A stretch of 50,012 nucleotides of DNA from Spirochaetae bacterium HGW-Spirochaetae-5 (GTDB lineage Bacteria > Spirochaetota > UBA4802 > UBA5550). Positions 43,408-50,012 of the stretch are shown piece after piece. Both the position numbers and the translations under genes were made by a program. The notes beneath the pieces are model-generated. The model was not told the DNA's origin, ran no database searches, and worked only from the letters and a program-made list of their open reading frames with translations. Location: positions 2,401 through 52,412 of the forward strand of contig PGXT01000018.1 of assembly GCA_002839285.1 (NCBI GenBank), written 5' to 3'. The number at the start of each line of letters is the position of its first letter. Position 1 is the stretch's first letter.

Positions 43408-44289
43408 ATGTTTAAAGAACATGTACAGCATTGCCCGCTCTGCGGAAGCATTGCAATTAATAATAAATATCACATAGACAGATACAATCTGGAGTTTCAT
43501 GTGGACTGCTGCAATGACTGCGGTTTTATATTTATGAATCCGCTATTTACAGATGATGTAATTGAAAATTTCTACTCTGAGGAATATTTCAAAGGGAGAG
43601 CCGACTATTCATACATTGACGAACGTGAGATAAAAAAATACTCACAATATGTATGGAATAAGCGTATTGATGTTATCCGTGAGTATGTAAAAACCGGCAA
43701 TTTCCTTGATATAGGATGTTCTTTCGGAGGCTTACTTGAATCCGCGTCAAGATATTTCACGCCATACGGGATTGAACTGTCGGACTATGCATATTCACAC
43801 GCTTCTGAAATATTCGGGAAGAATATACATCATGGCACACTGGACAGTCACAAGTTTAAATATGATTTTTTCTCGGCTATTACTATGATTGAGCTGATCG
43901 AACATCTGGCTGATCCTGTTTCTGCGGTGAATGAATGTTTTAAACTCCTTAGACCTGAGGGAGTTCTTGTTGTTCAAACTGCAAATATGAACGGCAAACA
44001 GGCGAAAGATCTCAAAGACAAATATGAATATTTCATGCCGGGACATCTTTCATATTTTACTGCTGAAAATCTTACAATGCTGCTTAAGTCCGCAGGTTTC
44101 AGAAAAATAAAAATATATTATCCGGTTGAATTCGGACTCATACCGAAACTTCTCAAATCACGGGGGAGTTTCAAAAAAATTTCAGATTATGCTGCATGGT
44201 GGAGAATATCATCCTACCATATGAAGAGTAAAATTCATTTCGGCAATTTTGCAATGACAAGCTCAATGGTTATTTATGCTGTTAAATAA
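43408..44289 (+). CDS. SAM-dependent methyltransferase with N-terminal zinc knuckle
   Basis: The 293-residue protein starts with four cysteines C9-C12 and C35-C38 in a zinc-ribbon arrangement (HCPLCGS and CNDCGFIF). A class I methyltransferase domain of the Methyltransf_23 type follows: SAM-binding FLDIGCSFGG (99-108), a helix-strand pair with TMIELIEHLADP (the UbiG/sugar-methyltransferase-like acidic and HL region), and LRPEGVLVVQT. The C-terminal part (about 215-293) is variable. Proteins of this layout often modify sugars or polyketide-like intermediates. It abuts the transglutaminase-like gene without a gap, so the two should be translated together; no shared pathway is recognised. Confidence 0.85.
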   Translation: MFKEHVQHCPLCGSIAINNKYHIDRYNLEFHVDCCNDCGFIFMNPLFTDDVIENFYSEEYFKGRADYSYIDEREIKKYSQYVWNKRIDVIREYVKTGNFLDIGCSFGGLLESASRYFTPYGIELSDYAYSHASEIFGKNIHHGTLDSHKFKYDFFSAITMIELIEHLADPVSAVNECFKLLRPEGVLVVQTANMNGKQAKDLKDKYEYFMPGHLSYFTAENLTMLLKSAGFRKIKIYYPVEFGLIPKLLKSRGSFKKISDYAAWWRISSYHMKSKIHFGNFAMTSSMVIYAVK

Positions 44290-44328
44290 GGCAGGATTAC
44301 CTGATTTAAAGAGTACATAAAAAGCTGC

Positions 44329-44418
44329 AAACTTTTTTAACTCACCCCCGGCTCTGCCGCGCCTACTTCGACAAGCTCAGCACATCGCCTCTCTTTGATG
44401 AAAAATAGAGGGGCTTCG
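44329..44418. repeat. Inverted partial copy of the 42440 element
   Basis: This 90-bp stretch is a near match to the reverse complement of 42530-42621, including AAACTTTTTT, ACTCACCCCCGGC, GCCTACTTCGACAAGCTCAG and the AGAGGGGCTTCG end. Together the copies form inverted repeats around the two genes at 42715-44289. The rest of the gap to 44638 is AT-rich and contains the promoter and operator. Confidence 0.85.
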
Positions 44419-44532
44419 TGAAAAAAACTTTCTGTAGAGAAAAACAATACAAAATACACACCATTTATGATGCTTTCATTGAATTTCTGCAATAAAATTC
44501 GGTATAAATGTAATTAATTTTACTTTCCCGGG

Positions 44533-44560
44533 TTGACAAATTAAATTATGCGGTTATAAT
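44533..44560 (+). promoter_or_regulatory. Exact-consensus sigma70 promoter of the SCP2/transketolase operon
   Basis: TTGACA (44533-44538) and TATAAT (44555-44560), both exact, are separated by 16 bp. The predicted transcription start, about 44567, lies inside a palindromic sequence. The first gene starts 78 bp downstream of the -10 box. Confidence 0.85.
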
Positions 44561-44580
44561 ATGAGCGATTACTCACTCGT
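44561..44580. promoter_or_regulatory. Candidate TetR-type operator overlapping the transcription start
   Basis: GAGCGA (44563-44568) and TCACTC (44573-44578) form an inverted repeat with one mismatch and a TTAC spacer. Extending to ATGAGCGA/TCACTCGT gives six of eight paired positions. The size and placement directly after the -10 box suit repression by a TetR-family protein; one is encoded downstream at 49699. Confidence 0.55.
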
Positions 44581-44638
44581 AAAAACTGTTTTATCAATTA
44601 AATATTAGAGGAATAAAAAATAATCAAAAGAGGTTTTC

Positions 44639-45400
44639 ATGAACTTTAATCTTATCAAAGCTAACCTTAATCTCTACGCGGTAATCAAAAATCTTGAGGA
44701 TCTGACAGTACATGACAAAGAAATGAAAGAGCTGATAAGCAATTGGAATCTTTCAATTCAATTTATTGTCAGAAACGGGCCGCGGGCTTTTGTTGAATTC
44801 GCAACCGGGAAATGTAATGTAGGACAGGGACGGATGAAAAATCCGTCAATAATTCTATACTTCTTTTCACCTCTCCATCTTAATAAAATGTTTGATGGAA
44901 CTGCAAACCCCATACCGCTGAAGGGGATTACAAAAATCGGATTTCTCACAAAAGAGTTTCCTAAACTTACAGATCGTCTTGCATACTACCTCAAACCGGA
45001 CGATGACCTTCTTAAAAATGAGAACTATCTGAAAATCAATACCATAATGCTCATGAATACAGCAGCATTTGCAATCCCGGAAATAGCGGGTTATGATAAA
45101 ACAGGCAAAATCATAGCATCTCACATGCCTGAAGGTATTATTGAGATGAAGATTCTACCCGATTTTCACTCCGTAAACATTACATTCAGCCATGACCGGA
45201 TTACATCACAGAAAGGTAAAGCAGACAAACCATCGGCGGTAATGGCGATGAAAAATGTAAAGATAGCAAATGCCTTCCTGAACGGTAAAACAGATGCATT
45301 TACTGCCATAGCCACGGGTGATGTTGTGATAAAAGGGGTGATCCCCATGCTCGATGCGACATCCCTGCTGCTCGACAGAATTCCGGAATATATATCATGA
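44639..45400 (+). CDS. SCP2-like lipid-binding protein, first copy
   Basis: SCP2 (sterol carrier) folds bind hydrophobic molecules. The 253-residue cytosolic protein appears to hold two such domains. The first (about 30-115) runs WNLSIQFIVRNGPRAFVEF, KNPSIILYFFSPLHLNKMF and then PIPLKGITKIGFL. The second (about 155-250) runs GIIEMKILPDFHSVNITF, ends with ATGDVVIKGVIPMLDATS, and has the terminal helix typical of SCP2. It clearly resembles the protein at 48566-49342. The assignment to SCP2 is by pattern and not certain. AGAGG lies upstream of the ATG. It heads the operon; the aminotransferase gene starts 10 bp after its stop. Confidence 0.65.
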   Translation: MNFNLIKANLNLYAVIKNLEDLTVHDKEMKELISNWNLSIQFIVRNGPRAFVEFATGKCNVGQGRMKNPSIILYFFSPLHLNKMFDGTANPIPLKGITKIGFLTKEFPKLTDRLAYYLKPDDDLLKNENYLKINTIMLMNTAAFAIPEIAGYDKTGKIIASHMPEGIIEMKILPDFHSVNITFSHDRITSQKGKADKPSAVMAMKNVKIANAFLNGKTDAFTAIATGDVVIKGVIPMLDATSLLLDRIPEYIS

Positions 45401-45410
45401 GGAGAAATTG

Positions 45411-46667
45411 ATGAAAATTTATAATTATAAAAAATCCCATGCTCTGTTTAAAAAAGCGGCAGAGATTATCCCCTGCGGTATTTACGGACACTATAGCCCC
45501 TCACCGCTTGTTCCTGCGACTGCCTATCCATTCTATACAGCTAAAGCGAAGGGCTCACGCATATGGGATGTTGACGGAAACGAATTTATCGACTATATGT
45601 GTGCTTACGGTCCCATGGTTACAGGTTACGGGAATCCGAAAATTGAGGCGGCCGCGGCGAAACAGAATAAACTGGGAAACTGCACTACTGCTGTTCCGCC
45701 GATTATGGTTGAACTTGCAGAATATATGACCGACCTGATCCCATGTGCCGACTGGGCGTTCTTTGCAAAAAACGGAGGCGATGTAACGAATTACGCTGTA
45801 ATGGTTGCCCGCGCCGCAACAGGGAGAGACAAGATACTTATGATATCAGGAGGATACCACGGAGTTTCGCCATGGATGCAGACGGCGGGTCACCATGGAG
45901 TCATGGATGACGACAAGAAGAATGTTATAGCGATTAAATGGAATGATATCGCGCAGTTTGAAAAAACAGTTTCAGAGAATAAAGGTAAAATTGCATGCTT
46001 TATATCATCGCCTTACCATCACCCGGTTTTCTGCGATAATGAATACCCCGCTGATGGCTACTGGCAGTCAATCGAAAAGATATGCAGAAGAGAGGGTATC
46101 GTAATTATTACTGATGATATCCGCGCTGGATTCAGACTTGATATGCGCGGTTCGAATGAGTTCTTCGGATACAAGAGCGACCTGATCTGTTACTGTAAAG
46201 CTCTGGCTAATGGTTATCCTATTTCAGCACTTGTCGGTTCGAAAGATCTGATGAATGCGGCGTCTAAAGTTTTCTATACAGGGAGCTACTGGTTTTCAGC
46301 TGTACCCATGGCCGCAGCTCTGGCTAACCTTAAAGAGATGAAAAGAACCAATGCACCGGCATTTATGCTTAAACAGGGGGAGAAGCTTCTCAACAGTATG
46401 GTAAAGATCGCCTCAAATTACGGATACGATCTGAAAGTTTCGGGCGCACCATCGATGCCGTATCTTAGAATTACAAACGATCCGAGCCTTATGCTCCACC
46501 AGGAGTGGTGTGCCGAATGTACAAAGCGGGGCGCGTATTTTACATCTCACCACAACTGGTTTATCTCTACTGCACACGATGATAAAGATATAAAAAAGAC
46601 ATGGGATATCGTTGATGATGCATTTAAAGCGATAAAGAAAAAATTCGGAGATGAATTCCAACTATAA
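45411..46667 (+). CDS. Class III PLP-dependent aminotransferase (glutamate-1-semialdehyde aminomutase-like)
   Basis: The ATG at 45411 is preceded by GAGGAGA; longer frames overlap the SCP2-like gene. The 418-residue protein has the fold-type I, class III pattern. DVDGNEFIDYMCAYGP lies near 53, the Gly/Asn turn KNGGDVTNYAVMVARAATG (usually NSGTEA) near 120, and SGGYHG near 146. D235-D236 occur in ITDDIRAGFR, and the PLP lysine is K263 in CKALANGYPISALVG. Members include glutamate-1-semialdehyde aminomutases and omega- or sugar aminotransferases. Neighbouring transketolase subunits suggest that it aminates a ketose-like or alpha-hydroxy-ketone product. The real glutamate-1-semialdehyde enzyme would be expected with haem genes, which are absent here. 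Confidence 0.85.
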   Translation: MKIYNYKKSHALFKKAAEIIPCGIYGHYSPSPLVPATAYPFYTAKAKGSRIWDVDGNEFIDYMCAYGPMVTGYGNPKIEAAAAKQNKLGNCTTAVPPIMVELAEYMTDLIPCADWAFFAKNGGDVTNYAVMVARAATGRDKILMISGGYHGVSPWMQTAGHHGVMDDDKKNVIAIKWNDIAQFEKTVSENKGKIACFISSPYHHPVFCDNEYPADGYWQSIEKICRREGIVIITDDIRAGFRLDMRGSNEFFGYKSDLICYCKALANGYPISALVGSKDLMNAASKVFYTGSYWFSAVPMAAALANLKEMKRTNAPAFMLKQGEKLLNSMVKIASNYGYDLKVSGAPSMPYLRITNDPSLMLHQEWCAECTKRGAYFTSHHNWFISTAHDDKDIKKTWDIVDDAFKAIKKKFGDEFQL

Positions 46668-46677
46668 GGAGATTAAA

Positions 46678-47508
46678 ATGCCGATCACTGAACTTGAAAT
46701 TAAAAATCTTACAGAAACAGCTCGCAAAATCAGGCATGATATTATCGATACAACAGTCTGGGCCGGAGGCGCACATATCGGCGGAGGGCTGAGCATGGTT
46801 GAGATAATGACCCTGCTCTACTTCAAGTATCTCAACATCGACCCTGCAAAGCCGGACTGGGAAGAGAGGGACAGAGTTGTATTATCAAAGGGTCATGGAG
46901 GAGCCGGTTACGCTCCGGTTCTTGCAAACAGGGGATTCTTTGACAGAGATGAACTTAAGGATTTCAATCACTTTATGTCTAAATTCGGAATGCACCTGGA
47001 CAGTCTCAAAGTTAAAGGTGTTGATGTATCTACAGGATCACTGGGGCACGGACTATCCATGGCCGTGGGACTTGCTCTTGGCGCACGACTTCAGAAGAAA
47101 AGCTGGAAAACCTACTGCATCCTTGGTGACGGGGAGTGCAACGAAGGGAGCGTATGGGAAGCCGCAATGGCTGCTGCCCATTTTAAAGTAACCAATCTTA
47201 TAACCTTTGTAGACCGGAACAGGCTTATGATTGACGGGAAGACCGAAGAGATAATGTCAGTGGAGCCCTTTGCCGACAAATGGAGAGCTTTCGGATTTAT
47301 TGTTAAAGAGGTCAATGGCCATGACTACAAGGCGTTATCTGATGCAATTGATTTTGCTTTGGAAGAAGCAAAAACTCCGGTAATTATTATTGCCGACACA
47401 ATCAAGGGTAAAGGTGTCGATTTCATGGAGAATCAGGTAAAATGGCACTACGGAAGCATCGATTCGGAACTTGCGGAAAAAGCGCACTCATCAGTTGACC
47501 GGGGCTGA
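46678..47508 (+). CDS. Transketolase N-terminal subunit
   Basis: Two-subunit transketolases use thiamine diphosphate to transfer a two-carbon ketol group between sugars or aldehydes. AAGGAG precedes the ATG at 46678; an earlier in-frame ATG overlaps the aminotransferase end. The 276-residue protein carries H33 in GGAHIGGGLS and H72 in SKGHGGAGY. The thiamine-diphosphate motif GDGECNEG (150-157) runs through to N181 in FVDRNRLMIDG, completing the GDG-N motif. VKWHYGSI follows near the C terminus. Length and order match the N-terminal half of classical transketolase. It is 34 bp before the C-terminal subunit gene. Confidence 0.93.
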   Translation: MPITELEIKNLTETARKIRHDIIDTTVWAGGAHIGGGLSMVEIMTLLYFKYLNIDPAKPDWEERDRVVLSKGHGGAGYAPVLANRGFFDRDELKDFNHFMSKFGMHLDSLKVKGVDVSTGSLGHGLSMAVGLALGARLQKKSWKTYCILGDGECNEGSVWEAAMAAAHFKVTNLITFVDRNRLMIDGKTEEIMSVEPFADKWRAFGFIVKEVNGHDYKALSDAIDFALEEAKTPVIIIADTIKGKGVDFMENQVKWHYGSIDSELAEKAHSSVDRG

Positions 47509-47542
47509 AAAAATCAGAGCTATCTTGTGAAGGAGAAATATA

Positions 47543-48562
47543 ATGGCTAAAGAGATAACAGGAACAACATGGACAGTTTATGACGCCAATACAATGACAC
47601 AGGCAGAGATATACGGCAGCGTATTATGCGAACTTGGAGAGAAACATCCCGATATAGTTGGACTTACGGCGGATCTAGGCAAGTCCACAAAAATCGGTCT
47701 GTTCGGAGATAAATTTCCCGATAGATTTTTCAACGTGGGAATTGCCGAACAGAACATGTTCGGAATTGCAGCGGGACTTGCAAAGTCGGGACTCCTCCCC
47801 TTTGTATCGACCATGGCTGCATTTACAGCGATGCGCGGACTTGAACAGGTGAGAACAGATATATGCTATCAGAATCTTAATGTGAAGATGATCGCTACTC
47901 ACGGAGGAGTGTCATTCGGCGCTGCAGGGACAACTCACCACTGTACTGAGGATATAGCAATCATGCGCGCCCTTGCGAATATGACAGTTATAGTCCCGGC
48001 GGATGGAATCGAAACAGCAGCAGCCGTTCGGGCGTGTATAGATTATAAAGGACCGGTCTATATACGGATAGGCCGGGGATTTGAACCTACATTTTATAAA
48101 GATGAAAACTACGGATTTAAAATCGGGAAAGCAGTTACAATTCAGGACGGCACTGACATTACACTCATCTGCTGCGGAGTGACAGTGCTTCAGGCTGCAG
48201 AGGCTGCGAAGATTCTCAAAGAGAGCGACGGATTATCAGTAAGAGTAATCAACATGCATACTCTTAAACCACTCGATGAAGAAGTTATCCTTAAAGCTCT
48301 CACTGAAACAAGACGTATCATTACTTTTGAAGACCACAATATTCATGGAGGACTTGGAAGCGCAGTTGCAGATGTAATTGCACAGAGCGGAAAGGGATGC
48401 GCATTTGAGAAAGTCGGGATACCTGACTGCTACTGTGTTGTCGGATACCCGGAAGACCTTTACTGCCACTACAAACTTGACTGCGACAGTATAGTTGAAA
48501 AAGTCCGTGAAGTTATGGGGAGAGACTTTGAAGAGGATGAAAGCTGGGAGGACGAGGTATAG
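47543..48562 (+). CDS. Transketolase C-terminal subunit
   Basis: The 339-residue protein contains the pyrimidine-binding and C-terminal domains. These include GLTADLGKSTK, the catalytic Glu region FFNVGIAEQNMFGIAAGLA (E near 69), and FVSTMAAFTAMRGLEQVRTD. The loop ATHGGVSFGAAGTTHHCTED and the C-terminal transketolase fold with TFEDHNIHGGLGSAVADV follow. AAGGAGA precedes the start. It assembles with the N-terminal subunit encoded just upstream. The acidic end (EEDESWEDEV) is not typical. It lies 3 bp from the second SCP2-like gene, so the unit is coupled. The aldehyde acceptor is unknown. Confidence 0.93.
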   Translation: MAKEITGTTWTVYDANTMTQAEIYGSVLCELGEKHPDIVGLTADLGKSTKIGLFGDKFPDRFFNVGIAEQNMFGIAAGLAKSGLLPFVSTMAAFTAMRGLEQVRTDICYQNLNVKMIATHGGVSFGAAGTTHHCTEDIAIMRALANMTVIVPADGIETAAAVRACIDYKGPVYIRIGRGFEPTFYKDENYGFKIGKAVTIQDGTDITLICCGVTVLQAAEAAKILKESDGLSVRVINMHTLKPLDEEVILKALTETRRIITFEDHNIHGGLGSAVADVIAQSGKGCAFEKVGIPDCYCVVGYPEDLYCHYKLDCDSIVEKVREVMGRDFEEDESWEDEV

Positions 48563-48565
48563 TTT

Positions 48566-49342
48566 ATGGCCACCGAGAGAGAGCTTCTTACAGCAAGACT
48601 GTTTTTCAGAGCTGTATTCCCCATAATAAAAGTTATCCTCAACGATGACGAGGGGATGAAAAAGAAATTTAAAAATGTTAAAGCTGAAGTGCAGTTTGTC
48701 GCAAAAGATGAAAAAGGTCCCGTTGGAGCATGGCTGATTTTCAATAACGGGGAGTTCAACGTTGAGTACGGGATATGCCAAAAGCCTGATATAACGTTCT
48801 CTTTTAAATCAGTTAAAAAAATGAACGATATGCTTGCAGGGAAACCTGTAATTCCTTCAATAAAAGGTTTCACTAAAGTTCCGCTTCTGATAAAAATCTT
48901 ATCTCTTCTTCTTTCGCTGAAAATATTAATGCCAAATGCCCGTCCAAAAGATCCGCAGAAAAAAAGATTAAAAGTAAAACTTTCGTTTTACATGATTACA
49001 ACGGCACTCAGTCAGTACAACAAAGGCGGAGATGCGGATATGATAAAATGGACCACAAAACAGCCGGACAGAATATACCAGATTTCAGTTGAAGGTGAGG
49101 ATATTGCAGCATATTTAAGGGTCAAAGCAGGAAACAGCAAAGCTGGACGGGGATTTTATTTAAGGAAACGCCCCTTCCTGCACATGAAATTTCACGGCGT
49201 AGACGGTGCACTTGCCGTTCTCCTGAGAGATGCGGAGTTTGTCGATGCAGTAGGGAAAGGATACGTTTCCGTAGAAGGTGCACCGGAGTATGCCGCGCAG
49301 CTGAATGATTTTATGCAAAGAATACAGGCGATGCTTACCTGA
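48566..49342 (+). CDS. SCP2-like lipid-binding protein, second copy
   Basis: The 258-residue protein is a diverged paralogue of the operon's first gene product, with two SCP2-like domains. Domain one (about 24-105) has VKAEVQFVAKDEKGPVGAWL, KPDITFSFKSVKKMNDMLAG and IPSIKGFTKVPLL. Domain two (about 165-255) has YQISVEGEDIAAYLRVKAG, FLHMKFHGVDGALAVLL and VSVEGAPEYAAQLNDFMQ. Between them is a hydrophobic stretch (about 108-122, LLIKILSLLLSLKIL) that could be a membrane-facing helix. It starts 3 bp after the transketolase subunit gene and ends the operon before the strong terminator at 49361-49406. Confidence 0.68.
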   Translation: MATERELLTARLFFRAVFPIIKVILNDDEGMKKKFKNVKAEVQFVAKDEKGPVGAWLIFNNGEFNVEYGICQKPDITFSFKSVKKMNDMLAGKPVIPSIKGFTKVPLLIKILSLLLSLKILMPNARPKDPQKKRLKVKLSFYMITTALSQYNKGGDADMIKWTTKQPDRIYQISVEGEDIAAYLRVKAGNSKAGRGFYLRKRPFLHMKFHGVDGALAVLLRDAEFVDAVGKGYVSVEGAPEYAAQLNDFMQRIQAMLT

Positions 49343-49360
49343 TCAGCAATAAAGAAATTC

Positions 49361-49406
49361 TATATGCTCTGCCCCTCTGCCGCAGCGCAGAGGGGCAGAG
49401 CATATA
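49361..49406. terminator. Terminator of the SCP2/transketolase operon
   Basis: A perfect 20-bp stem (49361-49380 with 49387-49406) contains GCTCTGCCCCTCTGC; its core also occurs in the repeats upstream of flgB. ATTTACTATTTT follows. The next 130 bp are AT-rich without a gene. Confidence 0.9.
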
Positions 49407-49540
49407 ATTTACTATTTTAATAGCCACTTGAATAGAATCAGTTGACGGCCTTCCGTATATAATTGTGTACGATTATCGCAAAGAGAGATTCAGAATCACG
49501 TATATAATAAGCAGTTATAATTCTGACTATTTTGTTTTTT

Positions 49541-49605
49541 AAAAAAGCTCTATTTTCCCCGCCGCCGAAGTCGTCGGAAAGAATAGATTCTTTTTTTTAC
49601 ACTAA
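49541..49605. repeat. Copy 3 of the roughly 70-bp hairpin repeat
   Basis: AAAAAAGCTC, then TTTTCCCCGCCGCCGAAG, then TTTTTTTTACACTAAAT. The stem is damaged (TCGTCGG), but both flanks align with the copies at 5741 and 30249. Confidence 0.7.
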
Positions 49606-49698
49606 ATAATACTGATTAATAATTATTACTGTAAAATAATAGACTTTATTCAGCAGAAAATAATTATATCCAAACTCGGACATTTACAGGAATAATTA

Positions 49699-50012
49699 AT
49701 GAGAAAAGAGATTTCTAACTCAATGAAAAGTAAAAAGACAAAATCTGACAAATACCATACAGAAACTTTTGAGAAGATTCCGGAGAGTAAACGGAAATTA
49801 ATTCTTGAAGCGGCAGTTATCGAGTTTTCCTCGAAGGGTTTTAATGCGGCTAATATAAATGTTATAGCTAAAAACGCAGGCATCAGCATCGGATCGATGT
49901 ACCAGTACTTCGATTCGAAGGAGAATCTTTTCCTCACTGCCATTGACGACGGTTACAGGATTATTGAACATTCACTTTCAGAAATTGATCTTATAAATGG
50001 AACTGTTTTTGA
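49699..50012 (+). CDS. TetR/AcrR-family transcriptional regulator (partial)
   Basis: The frame runs off the end of the window after about 104 codons, so only the DNA-binding part is visible. A basic leader of about 34 residues is followed by KRKLILEAAVIEFSSKGFNA and the helix-turn-helix VIAKNAGISIGSMYQYFDSK, ending ENLFLTAI, typical of TetR regulators. AGGA lies 8 nt before the ATG. It is in the same direction as the SCP2/transketolase operon but separated from it by a terminator and 356 bp. It is a natural candidate for the protein that binds the palindrome at 44561-44580; this is inference. Its ligand domain is not in the window. Confidence 0.9.
   Translation, partial: MRKEISNSMKSKKTKSDKYHTETFEKIPESKRKLILEAAVIEFSSKGFNAANINVIAKNAGISIGSMYQYFDSKENLFLTAIDDGYRIIEHSLSEIDLINGTVF

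Noticed and set aside
42440-44418. A true insertion sequence or composite transposon
   Set aside because: No transposase or integrase is encoded; the repeats are short and non-coding, so only a MITE-like element is supported.
49442-49463. TTGACG followed by TATAAT upstream of the TetR gene
   Set aside because: Spacing of 10 bp is too short for a functional promoter.

Overview
The window looks like a chromosomal segment of a low-GC (about 40%), motile, double-membraned spirochaete or close relative. The main evidence is a flagellar operon in spirochaetal order that ends in the spirochaete collar gene flbB. Supporting this are a DUF115/Maf-type flagellin glycosyltransferase candidate, several spirochaete-style small lipoproteins, and outer-membrane genes (two LolA-like chaperones, a POTRA-barrel protein and a small barrel). 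There are no rRNA genes, recognisable tRNAs, CRISPR arrays, phage genes or intact insertion sequences.

Layout. 0.1-2.3 kb: thiC and a WecG/TagA glycosyltransferase, closed by a 21-bp-stem bidirectional terminator. 2.3-5.6 kb (minus): a small zinc ribbon, a GAF protein whose SpoIIE-type phosphatase domain has lost its metal ligands, and pyrG. 6.0-9.4 kb: a PilZ protein with an unknown partner, converging on a LolA-like/POTRA-barrel pair. 9.9-20 kb: mfd, a SurA-N-like lipoprotein, two proteins sharing an unrecognised domain, a TPR protein, a second LolA-like protein with a small barrel, and a ComEC-like protein. 20.2-25.7 kb: an apparent operon with an HATPase-like/HDOD protein, the Maf-like protein and three envelope proteins. 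26-31.4 kb: a DtxR/MntR regulator, fusA, a TPR protein, a response regulator, rimI and engB. 31.4-40.5 kb (minus): flgB-flgC-(48-aa small ORF)-fliE-fliF-fliG-fliH-fliI-fliJ-lytic transglycosylase-flbB. 40.9-42.3 kb (minus): a HAD phosphatase and exonuclease III. 42.7-44.3 kb: a transglutaminase-like protein and a methyltransferase, bracketed by about 90-bp inverted repeats.

44.5-50 kb holds the most unusual locus. An exact-consensus sigma70 promoter overlaps a candidate palindromic operator. It precedes an SCP2-like protein, a class III PLP aminotransferase, a two-subunit transketolase and a second SCP2-like protein; a TetR regulator starts downstream and runs off the end. I do not recognise this combination as a described pathway. 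Chemically it could make an amino-alcohol product, possibly a lipid, carried by the SCP2-like proteins; this is inference.

The intergenic regions are rich in small palindromic elements of several families: a three-hairpin composite, a roughly 70-bp hairpin repeat with conserved flanks, and MITE-like elements with terminal inverted repeats. One of the MITE-like elements sits inside the flagellar operon between fliH and fliI.
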